The translations under genes and the position numbers were made by a program. A stretch of 64,000 nt of DNA, from the NCBI RefSeq assembly GCF_003194565.2, contig NZ_QICH01000003.1, forward strand, positions 372,001 to 436,000, in the 5' to 3' direction. The first letter of the stretch is position 1. The number at the start of each line of letters is the position of its first letter. Source of the stretch: Kangiella spongicola. Lineage in GTDB: Bacteria > Pseudomonadota > Gammaproteobacteria > Enterobacterales > Kangiellaceae. Below, piece by piece: positions 1 through 9,502 of the stretch. The notes below the pieces were generated by a model. It had not been told where the DNA came from and did no database searches. It worked only from the letters and a program-made list of their open reading frames with translations.

Positions 1-1
1 G

Positions 2-2629
2 TATGAGTTGCAAACGATTCCAGGCGTTTCAGAAGTTGCACCAATTGGCGGCATGGTCAAGCAATATCAAGTTAAAGTGGATCCAGAAAAGCTGAAAGCG
101 CTGAATATTCCACTCGATGTCATAAAGGTCGCCATTCAACAAAGCAACCAAGAAGTTGGCGCCTCAGTGGTGGAGTTAGCTGAAGCCGAGTACATGGTAC
201 GCGCTAGTGGCTACGTGCAAAGTACTCAAGATCTAGAAAATATACCGCTAGGCATGAACCTAAAAGGTACGCCTTTGTTATTAGGAGAGGTCGCCGAAAT
301 TACGACAGGGCCACAAATGCGCCGTGGTATCGCTGATTTTAATGGGCAGGGCGAAGTCGTCGGCGGTATTGTCGTCATGCGTTATGGCGAAAATGCACAG
401 GCAACTATCAACGGCGTTAAAGCAAAACTTGAAGACCTTAAAAAAGGGCTCCCTGAAGGAGTAGAAATTGTTACGGTATACGATCGTTCGGGGCTGATTG
501 AAGATGCGGTTTCGAATCTATGGTTTAAGTTGCTCGAAGAGTTTGCCATCGTAGCCCTTGTTTGTATCTTTTTCTTGTTCCACGTACGGTCTTCTTTAGT
601 AGCGATCATCAGTTTACCGATTGGTATTCTGGTGGCTTTCATCATCATGAACCTTCAGGGACTGAACGCCAACATTATGTCTCTAGGAGGGATCGCTATT
701 GCCATCGGCGCCATGGTCGATGGGGCCATCGTGATGATAGAAAATATGCACAAGCACATGGAGCGAACACCATTAACATCGAAGAATCGATGGGAAATTG
801 TCCATAACTCCGCTAAAGAAGTTGGCCCAGCACTCTTCTTTAGTTTGCTCATTATTACCGTGAGTTTTGTTCCGGTGTTTACCTTAGAGGCACAAGAAGG
901 TCGAATGTTTTCGCCACTGGCTTTTACTAAGACCTATGCTATGGCAGCTGCTGCGATTTTAGCGATTACGCTAGTTCCAGTGCTTATGGGCTATTTTGTA
1001 AGGGGCAAAGTTCGTCCTGAACATAAAAACCCAGTAAATCGTGGTCTAACCTATATTTATAAGCCGGCCCTGAATACAGTATTAAGGTTCCCTAAGACAA
1101 CGTTGTTAAGTGCACTGGTTGTCTTAGCCATTGGGTTTTGGCCTGTGAATAAAATCGGCTCAGAGTTTATTCCTCCGCTAGATGAAGGGGATTTGATGTA
1201 TATGCCGACCACCTATCCAAGTTTGTCGATAGGCGAAGCACGAGAAATATTACAAAAAACTGACCGACTGATTAAAACAGTTCCGGAAGTTGACACTGTT
1301 TTCGGAAAAATTGGACGAGCTGAAACGGCGACTGACCCTGCGCCTTTGACGATGATTGAAACCTTTATTCAGTTTAAGCCTAAGTCAGAGTGGCGCGAAG
1401 GAGTAACGATTGACTCAATTAAAGACGAGCTCAATGCCTTAGTGAAATTCCCAGGGCTTACTAACGCTTGGGTGATGCCGATTAAAACTCGTATCGATAT
1501 GCTTTCAACCGGTATTAAAACTCCAGTGGGTATTAAGGTCGCAGGACCTGACTTAGCCGTTATTGAAGATATTGGAAAGCAGCTAGAAACTATTCTAAAG
1601 GATATCCCAGGTACCAGCTCAGTCTATTCGGAGAGGGTTGCTGGTGGGCGTTACATCGATATTGACATTAATCGGGTTCGAGCGGCTCGATATGGGCTTA
1701 GTATTCAGCAGATCCAAAGTGTCATTGGCGCCGCGATAGGGGGGATGGATGTCTCTTATACCGTAGAAGGTCTCGAACGCTACCCAATCAACTTGCGTTA
1801 CCCGCAAGAATATCGTGATTCCCCCGAAAAAATTGCAGAGTTGCCAATAATCACTGCCAACAATCAGCGTGTAATGCTTGGTGATGTTGCAGATATTACT
1901 GTCAAGGATGGTCCTCCAGGGATTAAAAGCGAAAATGCGCGTTTGAACGGTTGGACCTTGGTGGATATTGATGATGTTGATTTAGGCAGCTACGTCGAAG
2001 AAGCACAACAAATTGTCTCTGAGCAACTGGTGCTTCCTGCTGGCTATTCTATCAATTGGTCTGGGCAGTATGAGTACATGTTAAGAGCCAAGGAAAAGTT
2101 GAATTATGTTATTCCGCTAACTTTGGCAATTATCGTGCTCCTTCTCTACCTAAACTTCAAAAGCTTTACTGAAGTCGCCATCATTATGGGCAGCTTACCT
2201 CTGGCGATGGTCGGAAGTATTTGGCTAATGTATCTACAAGGCTTTAACTTCTCAGTAGCCGTTGGTGTGGGCTTTATTGCTTTGGCGGGAGTAGCTGTGG
2301 AGATTGGTGTCATCATGTTGGTTTACCTGAATCAAGCCTATAAAGAGATGTTGGACAAGTGCCAAGAAAATAACCGAAGTCCTAACTTAGAGTTATTAAT
2401 TGACGTAGTTAAAACGGGTGCGGGACTGCGTGTACGTCCAGTTATGATGACCGCCATGTCGATTATTGTGGGTCTGTTACCAATTTTATATGGTTCAGGT
2501 ACTGGCTCTGAAGTTATGAGTCGAATCGCTGCTCCTATGGTGGGTGGTATGGCTAGTGCGGTTGTTTTAACACTACTGGTTATTCCTGCCGTGTTCTTCT
2601 TGTGGAAAAAGAAATTATTAAAACTATGA
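2..2629 (+). CDS. cusA: CusA-type heavy metal efflux RND pump (5' truncated by window edge)
   Basis: Inner-membrane proton-driven pump subunit of a tripartite copper/silver-type efflux system. The frame is open to the first base of the window, so about 165 N-terminal residues of the usual ~1040 are missing; 875 residues remain. Visible are the TM4 motif GAMVDGAIVMIEN, with the Asp and Glu of the proton relay and no CzcA-type extra Asp, and the porter segment RIDMLSTGIK, whose Met corresponds to a CusA metal-binding methionine; a further Met lies in GGMDVSYTVEG. These favour Cu(I)/Ag(I). The copper genes copC and copD follow, with copC starting 8 nt after this stop. Substrate is inferred; the family assignment is firm. 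Confidence 0.92.
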   Translation, partial: YELQTIPGVSEVAPIGGMVKQYQVKVDPEKLKALNIPLDVIKVAIQQSNQEVGASVVELAEAEYMVRASGYVQSTQDLENIPLGMNLKGTPLLLGEVAEITTGPQMRRGIADFNGQGEVVGGIVVMRYGENAQATINGVKAKLEDLKKGLPEGVEIVTVYDRSGLIEDAVSNLWFKLLEEFAIVALVCIFFLFHVRSSLVAIISLPIGILVAFIIMNLQGLNANIMSLGGIAIAIGAMVDGAIVMIENMHKHMERTPLTSKNRWEIVHNSAKEVGPALFFSLLIITVSFVPVFTLEAQEGRMFSPLAFTKTYAMAAAAILAITLVPVLMGYFVRGKVRPEHKNPVNRGLTYIYKPALNTVLRFPKTTLLSALVVLAIGFWPVNKIGSEFIPPLDEGDLMYMPTTYPSLSIGEAREILQKTDRLIKTVPEVDTVFGKIGRAETATDPAPLTMIETFIQFKPKSEWREGVTIDSIKDELNALVKFPGLTNAWVMPIKTRIDMLSTGIKTPVGIKVAGPDLAVIEDIGKQLETILKDIPGTSSVYSERVAGGRYIDIDINRVRAARYGLSIQQIQSVIGAAIGGMDVSYTVEGLERYPINLRYPQEYRDSPEKIAELPIITANNQRVMLGDVADITVKDGPPGIKSENARLNGWTLVDIDDVDLGSYVEEAQQIVSEQLVLPAGYSINWSGQYEYMLRAKEKLNYVIPLTLAIIVLLLYLNFKSFTEVAIIMGSLPLAMVGSIWLMYLQGFNFSVAVGVGFIALAGVAVEIGVIMLVYLNQAYKEMLDKCQENNRSPNLELLIDVVKTGAGLRVRPVMMTAMSIIVGLLPILYGSGTGSEVMSRIAAPMVGGMASAVVLTLLVIPAVFFLWKKKLLKL

Positions 2630-2637
2630 GGTTATCT

Positions 2638-2997
2638 ATGAAAAAGTTACTTTACATTACTGCCGTGGTATTAATTGTGATACTGAGTTCTACCGCGGAG
2701 GGGCATATTGGCACTCTATCTACCTCTCCAACTGACGGCCAGGTTTTCGATACATCGCCTGATAGCGTTACAGTTAGCTATGGTGTTGATGTGCGTTTGA
2801 CATCAATCGAATTAATTGCAAATGGTGAAGAAGTTGAACTGGATTACTCATTAAATTACGCACCAGCTAAAGAGTTTATTATTCCATTACCCCAGCTTGA
2901 AAAAGGCAACTATAAGTTCAGTTGGACTATTATGGGCCCTGACTCACATAAAATGAGTTACACCATTCAATTTAAAGTTCGTCCAGTCGAAGAGTAG
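2638..2997 (+). CDS. copC: CopC-family periplasmic copper-binding protein
   Basis: Small periplasmic copper carrier of 119 residues. An N-terminal signal peptide (MKKLLYITAVVLIVILSS) is followed by AEGHIG, so the mature protein probably starts with His, the first ligand of the CopC Cu(II) site; the second half carries GPDSHKMS, matching the conserved Asp-x-His ligands. Methionine-rich Cu(I) sites are not evident, so this looks like a Cu(II)-only CopC. I chose the ATG at 2638 because GAGG lies 6 nt upstream and a signal peptide follows; a longer in-frame start at 2626 overlaps the pump stop. It is followed at 2 nt by copD, the usual partner. Confidence 0.9.
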   Translation: MKKLLYITAVVLIVILSSTAEGHIGTLSTSPTDGQVFDTSPDSVTVSYGVDVRLTSIELIANGEEVELDYSLNYAPAKEFIIPLPQLEKGNYKFSWTIMGPDSHKMSYTIQFKVRPVEE

Positions 2998-2999
2998 CC

Positions 3000-3872
3000 A
3001 TGTTTGATTTTTGGACGGTCACATCGACACTTACAAAGTATGGCAGTTATGTTGGTGTTGCTGCAGTGTTCGGATACGCTACATCAGCGGTGCTTAATCA
3101 TCGATTAAGCACCAGCCTGAAAGTTCCAGCAGTCACATTAAGTATAGTAGGTATACTCTCCATAGGAGTTTATTTTTTCCTGCAGGTTGGCGCTTTCGCT
3201 GATAGCGGAATTAGTGGAGTATTCGATAAGCAACTTATTGAAATATTGCTAAGTACAGGTAACGGCGATTTATTATTATGGCGAGTAGTTGGTCTTGGCT
3301 ACTTCATACTATTTCTATCCCTAACTAAGACTTCAAAGCCACCTTCAAAAAAGCTGCAATTGTTTATACTACTGCCGTCTATACTCGCTTTGGTGTGGTC
3401 TTTTACAGCAGTTGGCCATGTGGCTGATTTAAGTTGGTACTGGCAAGCTTTTCTAGTAGTTCATGCCTATGTAGCCTTATCATGGGCAGGATCTATTGGC
3501 CCCTTGGTACGTTATCTAGAGCAAGCCAAGAAAGATGAAATACATCTTATTTTGGAAAGATACTCGGTTATCGGAAGCGTGTTAGTATCACTTTTGCTTG
3601 TCGCTGGCATTGCGCTTATTCTTAAATTATTGATCTTCAATGGCAATACAAACGCAATAGACTACATACTCACACTCTCATTGAAATTACTGTTAGTCAC
3701 GGTCATGCTCGGTTTTGCCGCTTACCATAAGTTCTTTTTAACTAAAAGGCTTAAGCAAAATAAAATCGATAAAGCTGATATTTCTCGATCGATCAAGAAA
3801 GAACTTTACGTAGCACATTTAGTATTGTTAATAACTGCCGGTTTAACCACGTTAGTCGGCATAAGTCATTAA
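3000..3872 (+). CDS. copD: CopD-family copper resistance membrane protein
   Basis: Integral inner-membrane protein of 290 residues with about eight hydrophobic segments spread along its length, in the size range of CopD. CopD is thought to take copper from periplasmic CopC across the inner membrane. Conserved-looking polar residues sit in membrane segments (for example FTAVGHVADLSWYWQ and VVHAYVALSWAGSIGPL). It begins 2 nt after copC and reads in the same direction, so both are translated from one message with the RND pump. The assignment rests on the copC-copD arrangement and the hydropathy pattern together. Confidence 0.85.
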   Translation: MFDFWTVTSTLTKYGSYVGVAAVFGYATSAVLNHRLSTSLKVPAVTLSIVGILSIGVYFFLQVGAFADSGISGVFDKQLIEILLSTGNGDLLLWRVVGLGYFILFLSLTKTSKPPSKKLQLFILLPSILALVWSFTAVGHVADLSWYWQAFLVVHAYVALSWAGSIGPLVRYLEQAKKDEIHLILERYSVIGSVLVSLLLVAGIALILKLLIFNGNTNAIDYILTLSLKLLLVTVMLGFAAYHKFFLTKRLKQNKIDKADISRSIKKELYVAHLVLLITAGLTTLVGISH

Positions 3873-3883
3873 AAGAGGTATTT

Positions 3884-4348
3884 ATGAAACTTAACAGATA
3901 TATATTATTGATTTTCCTGTTTGTCTCAGGGGCTGTTTTAGCTCATGGCGATAAGGAAGAAAAAGAAGATTCGAAAATGGTTAATGTAGAGACTGATGTT
4001 GGCGAAGCTGTCGCTAAACTTCATTCAGCATTACAAAGTGGTGATGAATCAACGATAAAAAGCATTATGCATGAAAAGGTTTTGATTTTTGAAGGTGCTG
4101 GTGCAGAAAGGTCATTAGAGGAATATGCCAGCCATCATATGAAATCGGATATTAAGTTTTTAAAAAGCATGGATGTAAAGCTTTTGGAACGAAATATTCT
4201 GATTGAAGGGAACGTCGCAGTTTCAAGCTCTCGATCAAAAATTAAGGGTACCTATAAAGGCAAAGCTTTCGAGAAAATAACGGTCGAAACTTTAACTCTG
4301 AAAAAAATAGATGGTATATGGAAAGTCATTAGAGTTCATTGGTCTTAA
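3884..4348 (+). CDS. Secreted NTF2-like (SnoaL/DUF4440-type) protein
   Basis: 154 residues with a signal peptide ending near VLAHG, then a polar Lys/Glu-rich linker and a single NTF2-like domain (about residues 35-154): the pattern VAKLHSALQSGD at its start and LKKIDGIWKVIRVHWS at its end is typical of these small cone-shaped folds. The biochemical role is unknown. It starts 11 nt after copD behind an AGAGG ribosome-binding site, so it is probably the last gene of the copper operon. A mature N-terminus close to His and several Met residues could suit metal binding, but that is speculation. Confidence 0.7.
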   Translation: MKLNRYILLIFLFVSGAVLAHGDKEEKEDSKMVNVETDVGEAVAKLHSALQSGDESTIKSIMHEKVLIFEGAGAERSLEEYASHHMKSDIKFLKSMDVKLLERNILIEGNVAVSSSRSKIKGTYKGKAFEKITVETLTLKKIDGIWKVIRVHWS

Positions 4349-4374
4349 TATCCACATATAGCAGGGGGGCTAGC

Positions 4375-5685
4375 ATGAGTAACGACAATAATAAACTAAG
4401 TTTACTGGGTTCCGTTTCTATGGGAACCGGAGTCATGATTGGTGCGGGTATTTTAGCGCTAACGGGACAAGTAGCAGAGCTAGCCGGGCCATACTTTCCT
4501 ATTGCGTTTATCGCTGGTGCACTTGTATCAGCGTTTAGTGCTTATACCTATATAAAATTATCGCATATTCACCCTTCATCGGGTGGGGTGGCAATGTTTT
4601 TGAAGCAAGCTTATGGCAAATCCTTGCCGACAGCGGTTTTTGCATTGCTTATGTTATTGTCGATGGTTATTAATCAAAGCTTAGTTGCTCGAACCTTTGG
4701 CTCATACACATTACAGTTGTTTGAGTTTGAAAGTCTGGGTGACTGGGCAGCGCCAATCCTTGGTGTTGTTTTATTAGCGGCTGCTTTTTTATTAAACATC
4801 ATTGGTAATAAGTACATTGAGCGTTTATCAATAGTGATGGCCTTTTTCAAAACTATTGGCTTATTGCTACTAGCTCTTGGTGGTCTTTGGGCTTTTGGTT
4901 TTGACTTTAGTTCGATTGAGTTTTCAGGACAATCAGAAAGCTCAAGCTCAGAAAATCTCGTGGTGCAATTTATCGCCGCGGTAGCGCTGAGTATCCTTGC
5001 CTTTAAAGGTTTTACAACCATTACCAATAGTGGCGACGAAATTCGCAAACCGAAAGTAAATATTGGCCGATCGATCATTATTTCATTAGCGATCTGCTTA
5101 GCTGTCTACCTGTTAACAACAATGGCTGTGATTGGAAATCTTTCCATCTCGGAAATTATTGAAGCAAAGGATTATGCGTTAGCCGAGGCGGCCAAGCCAG
5201 CATTTGGTCAGGCCGGATTAACCATTACCGTGCTATTTGCTATTATCGCGACAGTTTCTGGTGTCATTGCCAGTATATTTGCTGTATCGAGAATGCTCAC
5301 TATGTTGACTAAAATGGAGTTAGTTCCTCACAGTCACTTTGGCATGCCAGGTTCGATCCAAAAGCACTCAGTGGTGTATATCGTCGTGCTCGCGATGATC
5401 TTAACTATCTCTTTTGATCTATCTAGAATCGCCTCTATCGGCGCAATTTTTTACCTAATTATGGATATTGCCATCCATTATGGTGCTATAACGAAGCTGA
5501 AAGATAAAGCGGAACTTAATGTTTCAATTCCAATTATAGCGATAATTTTGGATGCCATAGTTCTCTTGGCGTTTGCATACATTAAATTCAAAAGCGATCC
5601 ACTTATCCTGTGGGTTACTTTGGGCGGGCTTATTCTGATTACTCTAGGTGAAAGACTGTTTTTACAACAGAGGAATGCAAAGTAA
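4375..5685 (+). CDS. APC superfamily amino acid permease
   Basis: Inner-membrane transporter of 436 residues with about twelve membrane segments. The N-terminal motif LGSVSMGTGVMIGAGILALTG is the APC substrate-binding signature in TM1, and KGFTTITNSGDEIRKPKVN is the conserved loop after TM6. The ATG at 4375 follows AGGGGGG with good spacing; an upstream in-frame ATG at 4339 would overlap the preceding gene. The next gene, convergent on the other strand, encodes an amino-acid-decarboxylase-like enzyme, so amino acid or amine exchange is possible, but substrate cannot be read from the sequence. Confidence 0.85.
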   Translation: MSNDNNKLSLLGSVSMGTGVMIGAGILALTGQVAELAGPYFPIAFIAGALVSAFSAYTYIKLSHIHPSSGGVAMFLKQAYGKSLPTAVFALLMLLSMVINQSLVARTFGSYTLQLFEFESLGDWAAPILGVVLLAAAFLLNIIGNKYIERLSIVMAFFKTIGLLLLALGGLWAFGFDFSSIEFSGQSESSSSENLVVQFIAAVALSILAFKGFTTITNSGDEIRKPKVNIGRSIIISLAICLAVYLLTTMAVIGNLSISEIIEAKDYALAEAAKPAFGQAGLTITVLFAIIATVSGVIASIFAVSRMLTMLTKMELVPHSHFGMPGSIQKHSVVYIVVLAMILTISFDLSRIASIGAIFYLIMDIAIHYGAITKLKDKAELNVSIPIIAIILDAIVLLAFAYIKFKSDPLILWVTLGGLILITLGERLFLQQRNAK

Positions 5686-5752
5686 GTTGTTTACATTACA
5701 CTGAAAGCCGTCATGAGTTAATTGTTATTAATATATCCGCAATCGCCGAAAC

Positions 5753-5789
5753 AGCCCTTTTGGTACGTATTATAATTAGCAAAAGGGCT
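5753..5789. terminator. Candidate bidirectional terminator between convergent genes
   Basis: A perfect 10-bp inverted repeat, AGCCCTTTTG and CAAAAGGGCT, with a 17-nt loop lies between the stop of the APC permease and the stop of the decarboxylase. The loop is long and there is no clean T-run, so termination strength is uncertain. Confidence 0.45.
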
Positions 5790-5804
5790 TAGATTAAAAT
5801 AGCG

Positions 5805-7772
5805 CTAACTCGCAAGCTGCTTGAGTATTAGCTCCTCTAAATAGTCACAGTACATGGTGATATAGTCATCGCCATTGGTGTTATCTGTTAGCCACGGGTT
5901 CATGATGGTGTGACGCAAAAGAAAAATCTTGTCACTTTGTACGGTTTCATCCTCAACTCGGCTAACGAAGTTCTTTTGGTCTATCTCTAACAGGCCGCAT
6001 AAGTTTGTAGCTAGCTCATCGCTAACGTTAGAGCGCAATAGATAGGTATTAGAACCGATAAACCGTTGATTTTTCGGTGCTACGTCCTTTTGGATTTTCA
6101 GGTTCTGGTAAATACTCGATGAAAATTCATTCATCGTCGTGATCGAGCTATTACCGATTGGGTTAATTGCAATGCAGATTAAATTCGTATCGGGAGTGTA
6201 GGGCAGGCAGATATGAACCTTATCTTTTAACTTTTCCTTTAACTCCAAAACTTTGTCGAAAAAGTATTCTGAGGTTTTGATGGTTTGCTTAATTAGGCGA
6301 CCAAAATTATTTACATCTAACGGCAAAACCTTGTTTGTGACATAAGAGGCTGCCGCCATTGAGCCAGGCTTTGAACCTTCTAGGATATATTGACCTAATT
6401 TATCAAACTGAATCGTTGCTTCGCTGTCCTTATCTTCCTCAAATACGTAAGGTGCTTTTTGCGTGAGTAATTTAGTGATCTCACGATTACGGGCGATAAA
6501 GCCACCGGCACCAAAAGGTAAGTAACCGAGTTTATGGGGGTCAATAGTTACGGAATCCACTTGGTGGACATGGGTAATGGACTGATAGACTTCCTCTGAA
6601 GGAAAGTAGCGAAACATGGATTGTGCATAGTCATGACTGATCGTCGAGCCATCTTCTTTACGGAACATGGTTGAGAGATAGCCACCCCAAGCAGCATCGA
6701 CGTGAATATAGAAGTCGAGTCCTTGCTCACGGTACTTGTTTCGTAACTCAACAATGTCGTGAATAGGATCTATCGTTCCAAACTCGGTAGTGCCCATAAT
6801 GGCGACACATGCTAGTACCGGAATACTATGATTCTTAGCATTAGTCAAAATGGCATCAAGCGCATCGATGTCCATGCGCATATTAGATTTTATAGGGACT
6901 TTTACTAACTGAGCTGAACCAAAGCCCATGACTTTCATCGCTTTTTCCCAGCTGTAGTGAGCAGAAGCTGGGACTAAAACCAAAGGTTGCTTGCATTGCC
7001 ATTGATTGGAAAAAAAAATGCCCATGCCCAAATGTTCGATTCGTTGCTGTTCGACTTCCGACTCAATAATGTCCATTTTGTTAGGATACTTTTCTTTCCA
7101 ATACTTTAAAGTTTCAGCACGCAGTTCTAAGACCTGATCAATCGATAGATTAATTAATTCCCATGAAGTGCTTTTGTTTAAGGGGCTTTTTAAAACTTTA
7201 CTAGAAGGGCAGTCTAGCTGTAGCTTTTCTTGTGTTTGCGCTAAAGCGATAGGATAGAATTTCGCGGCTCTAAAGTTCCACAGGCTTTCGTAGTTGGCGA
7301 CGGTACCGCCAGAGGTTAAGTGCCCCCAGGCACACGGAGACTGTTTTTTGTCTGTATTAAAGCCGAACATGGTTGCGAACTGGTTTCCAACTTCAAGCTC
7401 TAAATTAACCGTTACAGTGGCTGCTTCAAACGATACATTGTTGGGGTTGTACAGCGTGGTGACCATTTGCGCTATTAAGCCTGGCATAAAAAGATCTGAG
7501 CACATGTGCCCAATATAACGAGGACTAAAGAAGGGAACCGACTGTTTCAAATCAGCCGTTAATTTATGTAATTCAGCACGAGTTTTAGCGATAGCGCTTT
7601 GGTACTCAGGGGACTGAGAAGCAAAGGTCGAAATAGCGGGTAAATCCTCAGGATGAATATTCCTGCGCCAATAAATATGATCGCGAATAAGTTCTGTCAG
7701 TATTCCTTCGAAGACGTCATTATTTTCACCATAAGGCCCGATAAAGTATGGTGCTAAAAATTCTAAATTCAT
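5805..7772 (-). CDS. Group II PLP decarboxylase, tyrosine-decarboxylase-like
   Basis: Cytosolic pyridoxal-phosphate enzyme of 655 residues. The PLP lysine is K414 in TIDPHKLGYLPFGAGG; D359 in HVDAAWGGY pairs with the pyridine nitrogen and H272 in SAHYSW is the stacking histidine. The N-terminal region (LIRDHIYWRRNIHPEDLP, RYIGHM, NPNNVSFEAATV) and the C-terminal RHTIMNPWLTD match the long bacterial tyrosine decarboxylases of enterococci and lactobacilli better than the ~480-residue aromatic or glutamate enzymes. Tyrosine as substrate is an inference; related forms act on other amino acids. It lies 108 nt downstream of an MFS transporter on the same strand and faces an APC permease. Confidence 0.82.
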   Translation of the reverse strand: MNLEFLAPYFIGPYGENNDVFEGILTELIRDHIYWRRNIHPEDLPAISTFASQSPEYQSAIAKTRAELHKLTADLKQSVPFFSPRYIGHMCSDLFMPGLIAQMVTTLYNPNNVSFEAATVTVNLELEVGNQFATMFGFNTDKKQSPCAWGHLTSGGTVANYESLWNFRAAKFYPIALAQTQEKLQLDCPSSKVLKSPLNKSTSWELINLSIDQVLELRAETLKYWKEKYPNKMDIIESEVEQQRIEHLGMGIFFSNQWQCKQPLVLVPASAHYSWEKAMKVMGFGSAQLVKVPIKSNMRMDIDALDAILTNAKNHSIPVLACVAIMGTTEFGTIDPIHDIVELRNKYREQGLDFYIHVDAAWGGYLSTMFRKEDGSTISHDYAQSMFRYFPSEEVYQSITHVHQVDSVTIDPHKLGYLPFGAGGFIARNREITKLLTQKAPYVFEEDKDSEATIQFDKLGQYILEGSKPGSMAAASYVTNKVLPLDVNNFGRLIKQTIKTSEYFFDKVLELKEKLKDKVHICLPYTPDTNLICIAINPIGNSSITTMNEFSSSIYQNLKIQKDVAPKNQRFIGSNTYLLRSNVSDELATNLCGLLEIDQKNFVSRVEDETVQSDKIFLLRHTIMNPWLTDNTNGDDYITMYCDYLEELILKQLAS

Positions 7773-7880
7773 TCTTTTTTGTCCGTTCGCGTTTTATAAA
7801 CACCATACGGTTTTGAACGATCGTTGTTATTGATTAGGATCAAGAATGGTTAAAGCTTTTAGTACCTTACATGAGCAAAA

Positions 7881-9488
7881 TTACCGCCTGTTTTTGCTAG
7901 TGCGGTACAAATAGTGCTTCACGGTAGGACCATTTTCTCGTTCATCTAAAGCTTTAACTTCATCCTGTAAGGGCTTGTCTTCAATAGTAACGTTTTCATG
8001 ATGCATTAGGTGATGCGCCCAGCTAACTTCCATGAAGTGCTCGATAAAATGCCCCTCAACTTCGGTATCTTCATAGATACCCCAGTTATAGGCACCGTTG
8101 CGTCTTCGAGATGCCTTTAGGCCCTTAACTTTGGATAAAAACTTGTCGCGGTTAGCCTCGCTAATCTTGTAGTGAATAATGATTTTTACTGGGCCTTTAT
8201 CATTTTCGACTTGAGAATGGACTTGCGGCGCTGGCCAATGCCTAGAAGGAGATAGATCCATATTGGCACCTTGCTGCAGCTTAAACTTTATAATTAATAA
8301 GGAACAAGCTATACCGCCTAGAGCTGAGCTAATCAGGGCGGTATTCAAGGTGCTGATTTCTGCAATCCAGCCCCATGCCACAGAGCCTAGGCTCATGCCA
8401 CCGAAAAATATCACCATGAACACAGCCAGCCCGCGTGCTCGAACCCACTCAGGAAGCGCCTGTTGCGCCGAAACGTTAATTGTCGATAGGACTAACATCC
8501 AACCGACACCAAACGAAAAGCAAAGAATTAAAGCGATGATTTTGTTATTCACTAAGGCGAACAAAAGAGTCGCCAACGAAACTAAAATAGTTCCAACTAG
8601 GACTAATCTATTCGGTGTTAAGTACTTCTTAATTTTAGGTAAATACAAAGCCGTAATAACAGCACCAATACCGATCAAACTCATCACGATGCCGTAATAT
8701 GAAGCGTTACCACCGAGGTTGTCGCGAATAATCATTGGGAGTAGCGCCCAAAATGCATTGGCAAAAATCATAAAGATTAAGATGTGAAGCATGGTTGCTT
8801 TTAATGCGGGATTATTAAACGAATGCGACACACCGACCTTAATCGCTGGCCAAAATCGTTTCGAGGCAAGAGTCGGTTGTTTTTCACGTCTTTTAAGTAA
8901 CCAGAAAAGTGCCATGATAATAAAAACGAAAGTAATGGCATTGACAAAAAACGGTGACGATAAAGCAACCGTTGCAATTAATACACCTGATAGGGCCGGG
9001 CCTATAGCTCGACTGACATTGATACTGATACTACCGAGCGCTACTGCTTGAGGTAAGTCTTTCTTTGGAATGAGACTTGGAATAACGGCTTGCCATGTTG
9101 GCGCCATAAACGCTGTTCCAATCCCTAACAAAAAGGTTAGCGTCAGCAGTAATGTTGGGGTAACCATTTCATTCAACACCAAAATCGCTAGAAGCAGCGC
9201 TACACTCAGCATAAAGCTATTAATCACCAGCAGCATTTTGTGCTTATCGAACAAGTCCGCCAATGTTCCAGCAGGCAAAGCAAAAATAAAAACAGGTAGG
9301 GTAGTTGCGGTTTGAACCAGGGAAACTAACAACGCCGATGAGCTGAGTTCCGTCATTAACCAACCTGCGCCCACAGAGTGCATCCAAGTACCTATATTCG
9401 ACACCAGGGTCGCGATCCACATTACTAAAAAGCTTTTATGCTTGAAAGGCGAGAGGGCTGACGTTTGCTCGGTATTTTTGTTTGTCAT
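7881..9488 (-). CDS. MFS transporter with C-terminal monooxygenase-like domain
   Basis: 535 residues. Residues about 15-410 form a twelve-helix MFS transporter of the EntS/DHA3 type (FKHKSFLVMWIATLVSNIG at the start, GIGTAFMAPTWQAVIP in the TM4 region). After a short linker, residues about 430-535 form a soluble ferredoxin-like domain (VKIIIHYKISEANRDKFL, then GHFIEHFMEVSWAHHLMHH) resembling antibiotic-biosynthesis-monooxygenase or heavy-metal-binding small folds. The combined architecture recurs in proteobacteria as I recall. Export of a small molecule is likely; substrate unknown. The upstream AtaL-like gene ends 14 nt before it, so they share a message. Confidence 0.8.
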   Translation of the reverse strand: MTNKNTEQTSALSPFKHKSFLVMWIATLVSNIGTWMHSVGAGWLMTELSSSALLVSLVQTATTLPVFIFALPAGTLADLFDKHKMLLVINSFMLSVALLLAILVLNEMVTPTLLLTLTFLLGIGTAFMAPTWQAVIPSLIPKKDLPQAVALGSISINVSRAIGPALSGVLIATVALSSPFFVNAITFVFIIMALFWLLKRREKQPTLASKRFWPAIKVGVSHSFNNPALKATMLHILIFMIFANAFWALLPMIIRDNLGGNASYYGIVMSLIGIGAVITALYLPKIKKYLTPNRLVLVGTILVSLATLLFALVNNKIIALILCFSFGVGWMLVLSTINVSAQQALPEWVRARGLAVFMVIFFGGMSLGSVAWGWIAEISTLNTALISSALGGIACSLLIIKFKLQQGANMDLSPSRHWPAPQVHSQVENDKGPVKIIIHYKISEANRDKFLSKVKGLKASRRRNGAYNWGIYEDTEVEGHFIEHFMEVSWAHHLMHHENVTIEDKPLQDEVKALDERENGPTVKHYLYRTSKNRR

Positions 9489-9502
9489 ATCAATTAAGCT
9501 GT

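Noticed and set aside
8263-9315. Plus-strand open frames opposite the MFS transporter and many similar antisense frames elsewhere
   Set aside because: They mirror the codon pattern of the real genes, lack ribosome-binding sites and show no family motifs.
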